Assembly (NCBI RefSeq): GCF_028689845.1 | Contig: NZ_JAQVCH010000016.1 | Coordinates: 1-63,547, forward strand | Length of the DNA: 63,547 bases | Direction: 5' to 3' | Source: Flavobacterium sp. | GTDB lineage: Bacteria > Bacteroidota > Bacteroidia > Flavobacteriales > Flavobacteriaceae | In this document: in pieces, positions 44,850 through 53,258 of the stretch | Layout: each line of letters opens with the position of its first letter | Numbering within the stretch: the first letter of the stretch is position 1 | Notes under the pieces: generated by a model | Told to the model about the DNA's origin: nothing | The model's input: only the letters and a program-made list of their open reading frames with translations | Database searches by the model: none | Position numbers and translations under genes: made by a program

Positions 44850-46298
44850 TTAACTAAATAAGTTTAGGCTTTTTTTGGGTTCAATTTTCGTTTGGGTTCG
44901 GTTCTTTGCCTTTTCTAAAATTTGTTCTAATTTAGAATAAAAAGCTACGTCTCCACTATTCAAATATACAGCCTTTTGTGCAGAAATTAAATCTTCGAAA
45001 GAAAAAACACCAATTTCATTGAGTAAAACCGTTTGAACATCAAACAAAGACGCTTCAATAGCAGTTCCCGAAAAATGAGTAATATGTACTAAAGCATTTG
45101 ACAGCAATAAGGGAAGCGGTTCGTTGGTGGCCGACTCAATCGTTACTAAATGTAGTATTTGACTGTTTTTTAAATAGTTAGTTATAGCCTCCATTTCTTT
45201 CAACTGTCTGGGATGTAATCGGATAAACCAATGCGTTGGATTGTCTTTTATAAAATTGATTATTGATTCTGGAAAAAGTTGTTCAATTGTTAACGGACTT
45301 GGTTGCAAAGAATAAAGTATAAAATCTTTCTCTGGAAAAGTATTTTCTTTTATTTTCCAATAGTCAATCCAAGGATTTCCAACTACTTGAACCGAATATA
45401 ACTTATTTTTTGAAGTCCATTTTTCAATTACATTTTTACTGCTTTCATCCCAACACCAAAAGTTTCTAGGAATCATATCGTAGCCTTCTGCTGGCAATGA
45501 AAACCAACTGCTGTAGGCCATGTGCACAATCGATTGCGGCCCGTGTTGCATTTCAATAGTCATTATATTCTTTCGGTTTGCGGCTGCAGTTAAGGCAAAA
45601 ATATCTTCAATATAATAACACAAGATTAAGACTCGTTTGGGTTTAATTTTAGCCATTACTTTTTCAAAAAAAAGCACTTTTGGATAAAATTGAGTCGTTG
45701 CCCATTGGCCAAGTTGTGCTGTTGAATATTTTTTACAAAATTGATCAAAAATTGGGTTTTGATTTAAATAAGCTAAAAAATCTTCATAACCCGAAATTTC
45801 TAACGTCACTTTTTTTGTAGAACCAGAATAGCGATATAAAAAGCCTTTTAAAGCTGTTGAAAATGAAAAAATTAAATTAGAATTATATTGTTTGTGAGAA
45901 TGAGGCCCATATTCTAAATACATGGATTGTTTTGCCAAATTAAATTGGTCAATCATACAATCAAAATACCGATTAAATCGTGCATTTCGATAATCAACAC
46001 GATGAGCATCGGCCCCCACAAAAATAATTTCTTTATTAGTCAAGGTTTTCATCCATGAAAAATAAGAGAACAAGGCTTTTAAAGTTCTTCCTTTTCCTTT
46101 TAATTTTTCTAAAAAAGGTTTATTTTTTGGCTTATTGGGAGTGAATTCACTTTTTTCTATAGTCGTTATCAAATAAAAAAAAAGTTTGATTCTTAGATGT
46201 GGCCATAAATGGATAGAATCAACTTTCCATTGATTTACTGGAAATTGTTGCTCTAGAGAAAGTATAAACTGTTGTATGTCAAGACGAGTTTTAATCAT
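44850..46298 (-). CDS. Candidate GT-B nonulosonic-acid (sialic-acid-like) transferase
   Basis: This protein of about 482 residues has an apparent GT-B fold. RLHPRQ (about residue 360) and, about 50 residues later, HFSGTAIEAS (about 411) match the HP and S-(S/T) motifs that bind CMP in bacterial sialyltransferases (GT38, GT52, GT80). MQHGPQS precedes them. The gene follows NeuA- and PtmE-like genes and overlaps the latter by 8 nt, so I infer transfer from a CMP-nonulosonate. The D/E-D/E-G motif was not clearly located. The start at 46298 (MIKTRLDIQQF) is chosen over 46346, which lies within the upstream gene. A different capsule transferase remains possible. Confidence 0.6.
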   Translation of the reverse strand: MIKTRLDIQQFILSLEQQFPVNQWKVDSIHLWPHLRIKLFFYLITTIEKSEFTPNKPKNKPFLEKLKGKGRTLKALFSYFSWMKTLTNKEIIFVGADAHRVDYRNARFNRYFDCMIDQFNLAKQSMYLEYGPHSHKQYNSNLIFSFSTALKGFLYRYSGSTKKVTLEISGYEDFLAYLNQNPIFDQFCKKYSTAQLGQWATTQFYPKVLFFEKVMAKIKPKRVLILCYYIEDIFALTAAANRKNIMTIEMQHGPQSIVHMAYSSWFSLPAEGYDMIPRNFWCWDESSKNVIEKWTSKNKLYSVQVVGNPWIDYWKIKENTFPEKDFILYSLQPSPLTIEQLFPESIINFIKDNPTHWFIRLHPRQLKEMEAITNYLKNSQILHLVTIESATNEPLPLLLSNALVHITHFSGTAIEASLFDVQTVLLNEIGVFSFEDLISAQKAVYLNSGDVAFYSKLEQILEKAKNRTQTKIEPKKSLNLFS

Positions 46299-47316
46299 TT
46301 TGCAGATTTTGGTAATCGGTCGGTAATCCGATGTCCATCCAATCATCGTTGGCTTGATATATTTTTACACATTTTTTTTGATCCATTGCTTTCACAAATA
46401 AATTAGGCATGTCAAAATAGTCGTTTTCTATTAACAATTGCCTCACATTTTCATTCAAAATATAGATGCCTAAATTAATATCAAAAGTAGAGGTTGGTTT
46501 TTCTTTAAGTGATAACAAATTGTAGTTCGTGTCGTATTTTACTTCAGCATACGGATTGGTATAGCTCATTTCTTTGGTACACATTACGGCATCGGCCTGA
46601 AGTGAAGTATAAAATTCTAAAATTGCCCGATAATCTAAACTGGTCATCACATCGCCATTCACCACAAAAAAAGGATGTTTCAAACGCTCTGGTTTTATTA
46701 AGCTCAAAGCTCCTGCAGTTCCCAAACGTTTATCTTCCACAACATATTCAATCGAAATACCTAGTGATTTTCCGTTTCCAAAATGATTTTGAATAATTTC
46801 TTTTTTATAATTGACACAAAAAATAAAATTTTCAAATCCCTGATTTTTAAATGATTCTACAATATATTCCAAAATAGGTTTCCCTTTTATTTGCAACATT
46901 GGTTTTGGCACTTCTTTGGTTAATTCGCCTAGACGAGAACCTAAGCCACCCACCATAATGACTACCGCATTGGGAAGAATTTCTTTCTCGAAATTATTGA
47001 GTAAAAAAACTTCTTTTAAAACGCCATTTTCATCTATTAACGGAACGTGTAGCCTTCTTTTATCCTGTAAAAAGGAAATAATTTGGTTTTTAGGTGTGCG
47101 ATAAGATAGTGTAAACGGGTTCGTATTAATGATGTCTTCAACTGCTTTTTTTTGATTGAGCAATGCTTTTCGAATATCACCATCGGTAATAATACCGTAC
47201 AAGGTTTCATCATCATTTACTACTGCCAGAAAACCAACACCAAACGCATCTAGTTGTCGGATGATATCTTCAAAAGAGCGAAGTTGATTGATATTTACTC
47301 TAAAAGACTGACTCAT
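46291..47316 (-). CDS. CBS-domain sugar nucleotidyltransferase (PtmE-like)
   Basis: This 341-residue protein has two N-terminal CBS motifs (about 5-115, with LYGIITDGDIRKALL) and a nucleotidyltransferase domain. The signature VIMVGGLGSRLGELTKEVPK starts near residue 118. The same architecture is found in PtmE, which makes GDP-glucosamine for legionaminic-acid synthesis in Campylobacter. The exact sugar here is not proven. It starts 1 nt before the stop of the neuA-like gene (4-nt overlap) and overlaps the candidate transferase by 8 nt. Confidence 0.85.
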   Translation of the reverse strand: MSQSFRVNINQLRSFEDIIRQLDAFGVGFLAVVNDDETLYGIITDGDIRKALLNQKKAVEDIINTNPFTLSYRTPKNQIISFLQDKRRLHVPLIDENGVLKEVFLLNNFEKEILPNAVVIMVGGLGSRLGELTKEVPKPMLQIKGKPILEYIVESFKNQGFENFIFCVNYKKEIIQNHFGNGKSLGISIEYVVEDKRLGTAGALSLIKPERLKHPFFVVNGDVMTSLDYRAILEFYTSLQADAVMCTKEMSYTNPYAEVKYDTNYNLLSLKEKPTSTFDINLGIYILNENVRQLLIENDYFDMPNLFVKAMDQKKCVKIYQANDDWMDIGLPTDYQNLQND

Positions 47317-47993
47317 AAGGCGATTGATTTACTTAATAAAAAAGCAGCATAATCAAAATCTTCTTGATAATCGATATCGATGGAATATTTTCTGTCCATA
47401 AGATAAGCAAATGATTTGGCTGAAAAATAGCGATTTTGCTGAATCAAATTTTTAGTAAAAATATAAATGGAGCCATTGGGATAATAACTCGTTTTTAAAC
47501 TTTGTCGATTGGATAATTCATCATCAAAAATAGGCTCAAAAGTTAAATCTTCTCGGATATATTTATGCCAAGAAATCGGATGCACTTCTGGCGTATATGA
47601 AATAACTGAGTCTGCCTTTTTTTCATAAAAGAGGGCAATTGCCTCTTCAATATGAATTGCTTTACGTAAAGGAGAAGTAGGTTGCAATACCACAAAATGA
47701 TCCATAGTTAAACCGCTTTTTTCCCATTCTAAAAGCATGTAGTTATACAAATCAATTGCTAAAGCCGAATCAGTGGCCAAATGAGCTGGACGCAATGCTG
47801 GAACCAACGCACCATAGTTTTTGGCAATAGTTGCAATTTCCTCACAATCGGTTGAAACATAAACTGCCGTCACACTTTTTGCCTGTAATGCGGTTTCAAT
47901 GGTATAGGCAATCAAGGGTTTGCCGTTCAGTAATTTTATATTTTTACCGGGCAGCCCTTTTGAACCTCCTCTTGCTGGAATGAGTACAATCAT
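47313..47993 (-). CDS. neuA: CMP-nonulosonic-acid cytidylyltransferase (NeuA/LegF-like)
   Basis: This 226-residue cytidylyltransferase shows the hallmark IPARGGSKGLPGKNIKLLNG at its N-terminus and SEVVLQPTSPLR-type core segments (here VLQPTSPLRKAIH). It activates a nonulosonic acid such as legionaminic or N-acetylneuraminic acid to the CMP form. The length is typical of stand-alone CMP-sialic-acid synthetases without a C-terminal esterase. The NeuB-type gene stops where this gene begins (1-nt overlap). The substrate is not fixed by sequence, so the symbol denotes the family only. Confidence 0.88.
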   Translation of the reverse strand: MIVLIPARGGSKGLPGKNIKLLNGKPLIAYTIETALQAKSVTAVYVSTDCEEIATIAKNYGALVPALRPAHLATDSALAIDLYNYMLLEWEKSGLTMDHFVVLQPTSPLRKAIHIEEAIALFYEKKADSVISYTPEVHPISWHKYIREDLTFEPIFDDELSNRQSLKTSYYPNGSIYIFTKNLIQQNRYFSAKSFAYLMDRKYSIDIDYQEDFDYAAFLLSKSIAL

Positions 47994-49048
47994 TATTCAA
48001 AATTATTCCAATTAAATAAAAAATCTTCATCAACGGCTTGATTCAGTTTTCTTCCCAGCAAATAGTGGTATTCATTTGGCGGAATACCAGTCCCTGGTCT
48101 TTTATAGTTCAAATCAGCTTCCGTTAAGACATGTCCTTTTTCTAAATTTTTTGCAGAAACGATACTTCTTCTAAATTTAGCTTTTTTCTGTTCTTCCTCT
48201 TCTGACACCACTCGGAATGTATTTCCGAGAGCAGCGGCAATTTTTTTGGAATCCGCACAAATGGTTTTCATTTCCACTGGATTTGCCGATATTTCGTGGT
48301 CCCAGCCGGGTAAATCTTTGTCTAAGGTAAAGTGTTTTTCGATAATACACGCTCCCAAAGCTACAGAAGCTAGTGGAATCGAGGCTCCAAAAGAGTGGTC
48401 TGAAAAACCAATAGGCAAGTCAAACGTTTGTTGCAACATCGAGATGTTTCGCAAATGAATATCCTTATCTTTTGGTGGATAAATTGAAATGCAATGCAGC
48501 AACACAATTTGGTTGTTTCCTTCGGCTTGAATGGTTTTTACAGCTGTTTCAATTTCTGCCATATTCGACATTCCTGTGGAAACGACAATGGGTTTCATCG
48601 TTTTGGCGGCATATTTCAAAAAAGGAAGGTTGTTAATGTCCATGGACGCAATTTTCAAAAAAGGGACATCGAGTTTGACTAACATATCCACTTCTCCCTT
48701 TGAAAAAGGAGAGGAACAAAAATCTACACCTTTATGCTCGCAATATTGCTTTAACTCTAGGTGCTGCTCATCACGCAAATAATATTTTTCGACCATTTCC
48801 TTTAAGGAGCCAAAATGCTTTTTAGCCGAATCGTCATAAGACTGATTTCGGTCATATTCTTCTTTCGCAATTAACGATTGAGGTGTCCATGATTGAAATT
48901 TCACAGCGTCACAGCCACATTCAACAGCACTGTCAATCATTTTTTTTGCCAAATCCATGTCGCCATTATGATTGGCACCAATCTCAGCGATAATATAAGG
49001 ATTACAGAAGTTAAACACTTCTTTATTAGGGGTTAATTGTACTTTCAT
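47993..49048 (-). CDS. neuB: N-acetylneuraminate synthase family (NeuB/LegI-like)
   Basis: This protein of about 351 residues has an NeuB TIM-barrel (IIAEIGANHNGDMDLAKKMI, then CDAVKFQSW, then IEKHFTLDKDLPGWDHEIS) and a C-terminal SAF (antifreeze-like) domain (about 290-350). It condenses a six-carbon amino sugar with phosphoenolpyruvate to form a nine-carbon nonulosonic acid. The start at 49048 (MKVQLTPNKEVF) forms a 4-nt ATGA overlap with the upstream gene. Whether the product is legionaminic, pseudaminic or sialic acid cannot be told; the LegB-like neighbour favours legionaminic acid. Confidence 0.9.
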   Translation of the reverse strand: MKVQLTPNKEVFNFCNPYIIAEIGANHNGDMDLAKKMIDSAVECGCDAVKFQSWTPQSLIAKEEYDRNQSYDDSAKKHFGSLKEMVEKYYLRDEQHLELKQYCEHKGVDFCSSPFSKGEVDMLVKLDVPFLKIASMDINNLPFLKYAAKTMKPIVVSTGMSNMAEIETAVKTIQAEGNNQIVLLHCISIYPPKDKDIHLRNISMLQQTFDLPIGFSDHSFGASIPLASVALGACIIEKHFTLDKDLPGWDHEISANPVEMKTICADSKKIAAALGNTFRVVSEEEEQKKAKFRRSIVSAKNLEKGHVLTEADLNYKRPGTGIPPNEYHYLLGRKLNQAVDEDFLFNWNNFE

Positions 49049-49881
49049 AGTTGAATTTCTTCCCACCAAAAGGGATTTTCAATTTTTTGTTTACTAATTT
49101 CATTAAAATAATCTGCTGTCAATTGAGGCATAAAAGCTTCATATTGATTGGCTAGCACTTTAAAATCTGGGTTATGTAAGGCTAAAGTACGATAATGATT
49201 TAATTTGATTGTTATTCCTTTTTTAAAATCGGCAAAAGTCATCGTTTTTCTTCCTATACTATTGGCGTCATGTTGTCTGTAAAACACGTGTGATTCAGAG
49301 GAAAAAACCACCTTTACGTCTGACTGTAAAATTACTGAAAATAAAAACCAATCAATGGCTATTAAATCGGAATTAAACGAGATTTGCTCTGGCAAAACGT
49401 TTCGGTTTATGGCAGTGTTGCCTAATCCTAAAAAATTGTAATGTGTGATAGAAGCCAAATTTATGGGCTGTGCTACTTCTTTACGGTTTTTCCAAAACAA
49501 ATCACCTAAAACCGTTTTGTTTTGTGAAACTAAAACCAAATCATTGGCGACAATATCATAATCCTCTAATAATTTTTTACAAACTTCTACTCTATTTTCT
49601 GAAAAATAATCATCGGTATCACCAAAAATAATTTTAGAAAAATGACTGTGTTTTAGAAAAGAAAGAACGTAGGTCCGGGTTTGCGGAATACTTCCTTGAA
49701 TTTTGACAAGTTGATAGTTTAGGGAAGTATTTTTCAAATAGTCTTCTAACTCAGCGATGCCATCATTAAATAAAAGCAGTGTAAAGGCAGTATCCGTTTG
49801 ATTTTCAAGAGAGCGAATAAAATCCTCAAAATAAGGAAGATTAGCTGGAAAAATCACGCTACAAAAAACGGTTTCATTCAT
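49045..49881 (-). CDS. GT2-like glycosyltransferase inside the nonulosonate block
   Basis: This 278-residue protein has a GT-A-like fold. CSVIFPANLPYFEDFIRSL starts the first strand, LLFNDGIAELEDYL corresponds to the DDGS region, and IIFGDTDDYFSENR provides an acidic metal site. The sequence is divergent from the GT2 consensus. It sits between legB-like and neuB-like genes, with the 4-nt ATGA overlap into neuB, so it is probably tied to this sugar, but no family member with known function comes to mind. Confidence 0.75.
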   Translation of the reverse strand: MNETVFCSVIFPANLPYFEDFIRSLENQTDTAFTLLLFNDGIAELEDYLKNTSLNYQLVKIQGSIPQTRTYVLSFLKHSHFSKIIFGDTDDYFSENRVEVCKKLLEDYDIVANDLVLVSQNKTVLGDLFWKNRKEVAQPINLASITHYNFLGLGNTAINRNVLPEQISFNSDLIAIDWFLFSVILQSDVKVVFSSESHVFYRQHDANSIGRKTMTFADFKKGITIKLNHYRTLALHNPDFKVLANQYEAFMPQLTADYFNEISKQKIENPFWWEEIQL

Positions 49882-49929
49882 GATTTTACTATTTTACCAT
49901 AAAATGCCTGAGCTATTCTACTTTATATT

Positions 49930-50931
49930 TTAAAGCGTATATAGATCTGATTTATAATTTTTTAAATTATCAGGAGACGCAAACCAATCTATGGTTTCTT
50001 GAATTCCTTGGTCAAAAGTATAGGTTAATTCCCAATTGGTCAATTCTTTTAATTTGGAATTATCGCCAAACAATCTAAAGACTTCACTTTTCTCAGGACG
50101 TAAACGAGCTTCATCTAACTGAATTTTTGCACTCGGATTGATTATTTTGATTATTTTTTCTGCTACTGCTTGAATCGTGATTTCAGAATTGGTCGCTATA
50201 TTCACCTCCTGTCCAATTAAAGCAGGACAATTGGCAATGGCTTCAAAAGCACGAACGGTATCTTGTACAAATAACAAATCACGTGTTGGAGTGGTATCGC
50301 CCAATTGAATAGTTGTTTTTCCATTTAATAATTGGGTGATTATCGTTGGAATAAAAGCTCTGGCCGATTGTCGAGGACCGAAGGTATTAAACGGTCGAAC
50401 GATAGTAATTGGTAAATTAAAACTTCTGTAAAAGGAATCGGCTATGGCATCGGCTCCAATTTTGGATGCAGAATAAGGCGATTGAGGTTGTTTTGGATGC
50501 TTCTCGTCTATCGGAACATATTGTGCTGTGCCATACACTTCTGAAGTAGAAGTAATTAAAATTCGTTCAACATTAAAATCGCGGGCAGCTTGTAAAATAT
50601 TCAAGGTTCCTTTCACATTGGTATCAATGTAGGAATCTGGCGAATGATAACTAAACGGAATGGCAATTAATGCCGCTAAATGAAATACGATTTGACAATC
50701 TTTCATCGCTTCACGCACACCATTGGGGTCACGTACATCGCCCATAAAGATTTCTATTTTTTGTATTGTCTCTTTATCTAAACTATCCAACCAACCCCAA
50801 GAATTGAAAGAATTATAAAAACAAAACGCTTTTACTTGATAGCCTTGTTGCACTAAATATTCTACTAAATGAGATCCTATGAATCCATCGGCTCCAGTGA
50901 CTAAAATCTTTTTTTGAGATAAACTATTCAT
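49930..50931 (-). CDS. legB: NAD-dependent 4,6-dehydratase (LegB-like)
   Basis: This 333-residue short-chain dehydrogenase/reductase binds NAD through TGADGFIGSHLVEYL. The catalytic set STSEVYG with YSASKIGAD gives the Tyr and Lys. The stretch CFYNSFNSWGWLD is typical of LegB, the UDP-GlcNAc 4,6-dehydratase starting legionaminic-acid synthesis. Partners LegC (aminotransferase) and LegG/NeuC (epimerase) are not visible here. It lies 16 nt downstream of the wzt-like gene, so it is probably in the same transcript. Confidence 0.85.
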   Translation of the reverse strand: MNSLSQKKILVTGADGFIGSHLVEYLVQQGYQVKAFCFYNSFNSWGWLDSLDKETIQKIEIFMGDVRDPNGVREAMKDCQIVFHLAALIAIPFSYHSPDSYIDTNVKGTLNILQAARDFNVERILITSTSEVYGTAQYVPIDEKHPKQPQSPYSASKIGADAIADSFYRSFNLPITIVRPFNTFGPRQSARAFIPTIITQLLNGKTTIQLGDTTPTRDLLFVQDTVRAFEAIANCPALIGQEVNIATNSEITIQAVAEKIIKIINPSAKIQLDEARLRPEKSEVFRLFGDNSKLKELTNWELTYTFDQGIQETIDWFASPDNLKNYKSDLYTL

Positions 50932-50947
50932 ACCTTTTATGCACTAA

Positions 50948-52240
50948 TTAAATTAATTCTATGGACGCTTCTTGTATAAAGCCTTTGGGTCTATTCAGTA
51001 GTCCCGATTTCCAATAATCACCTCGAATCACGTTTAACGTATAAGCATCCTGTAAAAAATCAATCGTTTGATGTGGTGTATTAAAAGCTAATTTTTCACT
51101 AATCATAAATACAACTGAATAACGTCCTTCTCTGAATTGTAAACGAGGAATATCAATTACAATGCTTCCTTTTTCTTTCACTTCATAAAATTGTGTACCC
51201 AATTCATCTGTAGCAATTGTTGTTACTAATTCATCCGATTCATTTTTCAATTGAACTACAACTGTAAACTGTTTAGGGTCAATTTCACCCCTCTTAATAT
51301 AATCAAAATGGAGTTGATAAGATTCACCACTGTGAACCTCTCCTACTTTTACCCCATCTTTATTTTTAGCATAAATATCTTGAACCGTTAATTTTTGATT
51401 GCCTTTTCTATCTTGTCTATCGCTAACTTTAATTTCACTCTTTTTGTATGAGTTTTCTAAATAATAATTAATCGCATCATCACTATTTCCTGTAAAAGTA
51501 ATTCCACCATTTTCTAAGACAATTCCTCTGGTACATAGGCTTTTAACTGCCGCCATGTTATGACTCACAAACAAAACCGTTCTTCCCTGTGTTTTAGAAA
51601 TATCTTGCATTTTTCCGATGGCTTTCTTTTGAAATTCAGCATCTCCAACGGCTAAGACCTCATCAACTACTAAAATTTCGGGTTCCAAGTGAGCCGCTAC
51701 GGCAAAGGCTAGACGCACGGTCATTCCGCTACTATAGCGTTTTGTCGGCGTATCGATATAGCGTTCACAACCCGAAAAATCGATAATTTCATCTATTTTG
51801 GAAGTAATTTCTTTTTTTGTCATTCCTAAAATGGCACCATTGAGATAAATATTTTCACGACCAGTCATTTCAGGATGAAAACCAGTACCAACTTCGAGTA
51901 GACTTGCTATTCTTCCTTTAGTCTTAATATTGCCTGTTGTGGGCGAAGTAACGCGGGACAAAATTTTTAACAATGTCGATTTACCAGCTCCGTTTTTTCC
52001 GATGATACCTAAAACTTCGCCTTCTTTGACTTCAAAATTTATATCTTTTAATGCCCAAACATATTGATTAGAGCCTTTAACGCTTCTATCATTTACTTCT
52101 CCTACTTTCAAATATGGGTCTTCTTTCCCACGAATGGTATGCCACCATCTATTGAGGTCGTGGCTCAACGTTCCTGTTCCAATTTTCCCTAAACGGTATT
52201 GTTTGGAGATGTTTTCTACTTTTAAAATAACTTGGCTCAT
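50948..52240 (-). CDS. wzt: Polysaccharide ABC exporter ATPase with cargo-binding domain (Wzt-like)
   Basis: This 430-residue ATPase has Walker A (GKNGAGKSTLLK), signature YSSGMTVRLAFAVA and Walker B (ILVVDEVLAVGD), then a C-terminal beta-sandwich domain (about 260-430). The extra C-terminal domain is found in Wzt proteins that bind the end of the O-antigen and set export specificity. It works with the permease encoded just upstream. The length and the sequence VLAVGDAEFQKKAIGKM match Wzt-type rather than capsule KpsT ATPases. It lies 15 nt downstream of wzm. Confidence 0.92.
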   Translation of the reverse strand: MSQVILKVENISKQYRLGKIGTGTLSHDLNRWWHTIRGKEDPYLKVGEVNDRSVKGSNQYVWALKDINFEVKEGEVLGIIGKNGAGKSTLLKILSRVTSPTTGNIKTKGRIASLLEVGTGFHPEMTGRENIYLNGAILGMTKKEITSKIDEIIDFSGCERYIDTPTKRYSSGMTVRLAFAVAAHLEPEILVVDEVLAVGDAEFQKKAIGKMQDISKTQGRTVLFVSHNMAAVKSLCTRGIVLENGGITFTGNSDDAINYYLENSYKKSEIKVSDRQDRKGNQKLTVQDIYAKNKDGVKVGEVHSGESYQLHFDYIKRGEIDPKQFTVVVQLKNESDELVTTIATDELGTQFYEVKEKGSIVIDIPRLQFREGRYSVVFMISEKLAFNTPHQTIDFLQDAYTLNVIRGDYWKSGLLNRPKGFIQEASIELI

Positions 52241-52255
52241 ACGTTTTTTTCTAAA

Positions 52256-53122
52256 TTAAATAACATCGATAAAACTTTTTTCTGTTTTAGTAAAAACGAG
52301 CAAACCGAAAAACAAAATCACTATCGAAAAAATAACCGAATACAGTATCGCTCCCCAATCGATATTACCCGACCCTAAAAAGGCATATTTAAAAAAATCA
52401 AAGAGTCCGGTGAGTGGATTCATATAAATTAATTGGTGGTATTTTGGGTCAGCTTTTTCTAATACTAAAGAGGTAGGATAAACAATTGGTGTGATATACA
52501 TAAAGAGCGATATTCCAAATGTAATTACAAAATTTAGATCTCTATATTTTACCGTTAACGAAGAAATAAGCATCCCCGCTCCTAAAGCAATAAACGCAAT
52601 TATCAAAAGTAGTAATGGTAAAAAAAGCACATACGCTGTTATATGTATTGGAGCCCCTTGTGAAACATAATAGGCCAAAACAATCAAAAAGAAAACAAAC
52701 TGAATACCGAATTTAATCAAATTGGAGACCGCAACTTTTAAGGGCATGATGATTCTAGGAAAATAGACTTTTCCAAATATATTTTGATTGGCGGTAAAAG
52801 TCTCAGAAGTTGCTTTTAAACAATCTGAAAAATAAAACCAAAGAATATTTCCTGCTAGTACAAATAAAAAATAAGGAATACCATCAGAAGGAATCGATGC
52901 AATTTTACTAAAAATAACAAATTGAATTACAGAGGTAATTAAGGGTTGAATCACAAACCAAACAGGCCCTAAAATTGTTTGTTTATAAAACGTAACTATA
53001 TCACGTTTGACAAATAAAAGAAGTAAATCTCTATAATGCCATAATTCTTTGATATTAAAATTGATTGCTTTTTTCGTTGCCGAAATTTCAAACAACCAAT
53101 CTTCTGATTTTGGAACTTGCAT
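52256..53122 (-). CDS. wzm: Polysaccharide ABC exporter permease (Wzm-like)
   Basis: This 288-residue permease has an N-terminal cytoplasmic helix region and six membrane segments (about 50-285). RDLLLLFVKRDIVTFYKQT and LGPVWFVIQPLI are typical of ABC-2-type O-antigen permeases. With the Wzt-like ATPase it exports an undecaprenyl-linked polysaccharide across the inner membrane. It is the first gene of the minus-strand locus, with a promoter element just upstream. The C-terminal TEKSFIDVI is the usual cytoplasmic tail. Confidence 0.92.
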   Translation of the reverse strand: MQVPKSEDWLFEISATKKAINFNIKELWHYRDLLLLFVKRDIVTFYKQTILGPVWFVIQPLITSVIQFVIFSKIASIPSDGIPYFLFVLAGNILWFYFSDCLKATSETFTANQNIFGKVYFPRIIMPLKVAVSNLIKFGIQFVFFLIVLAYYVSQGAPIHITAYVLFLPLLLLIIAFIALGAGMLISSLTVKYRDLNFVITFGISLFMYITPIVYPTSLVLEKADPKYHQLIYMNPLTGLFDFFKYAFLGSGNIDWGAILYSVIFSIVILFFGLLVFTKTEKSFIDVI

Positions 53123-53141
53123 AGGTAATCAAATATTTTTT

Positions 53142-53149
53142 CAAAAGTA
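53142..53149 (-). promoter_or_regulatory. -7 element upstream of the polysaccharide locus
   Basis: TACTTTTG on the minus strand (53149-53142) matches the TAnnTTTG element, 20 nt before the wzm ATG. No clear TTG lies at the right distance, so this is a half-supported promoter for the ~31-kb gene block. Confidence 0.45.
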
Positions 53150-53204
53150 AAGTTTTTTTATGAGTTAAACTTATTCCTTAAAAACTTATATCCGATTTGA
53201 GCAT

Positions 53205-53229
53205 AAAAAAACCCCCGATTGCTCGGGGG
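53205..53229 (-). terminator. Rho-independent terminator after giant adhesin gene
   Basis: CCCCCGA (53212-53218) pairs with TCGGGGG (53223-53229) around a 4-nt loop. Read on the minus strand it is followed by seven Ts (53211-53205). It separates the giant gene from the polysaccharide locus. Confidence 0.92.
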
Positions 53230-53258
53230 CTTTAGGATTGAACTAAAGTTCAATGGAA

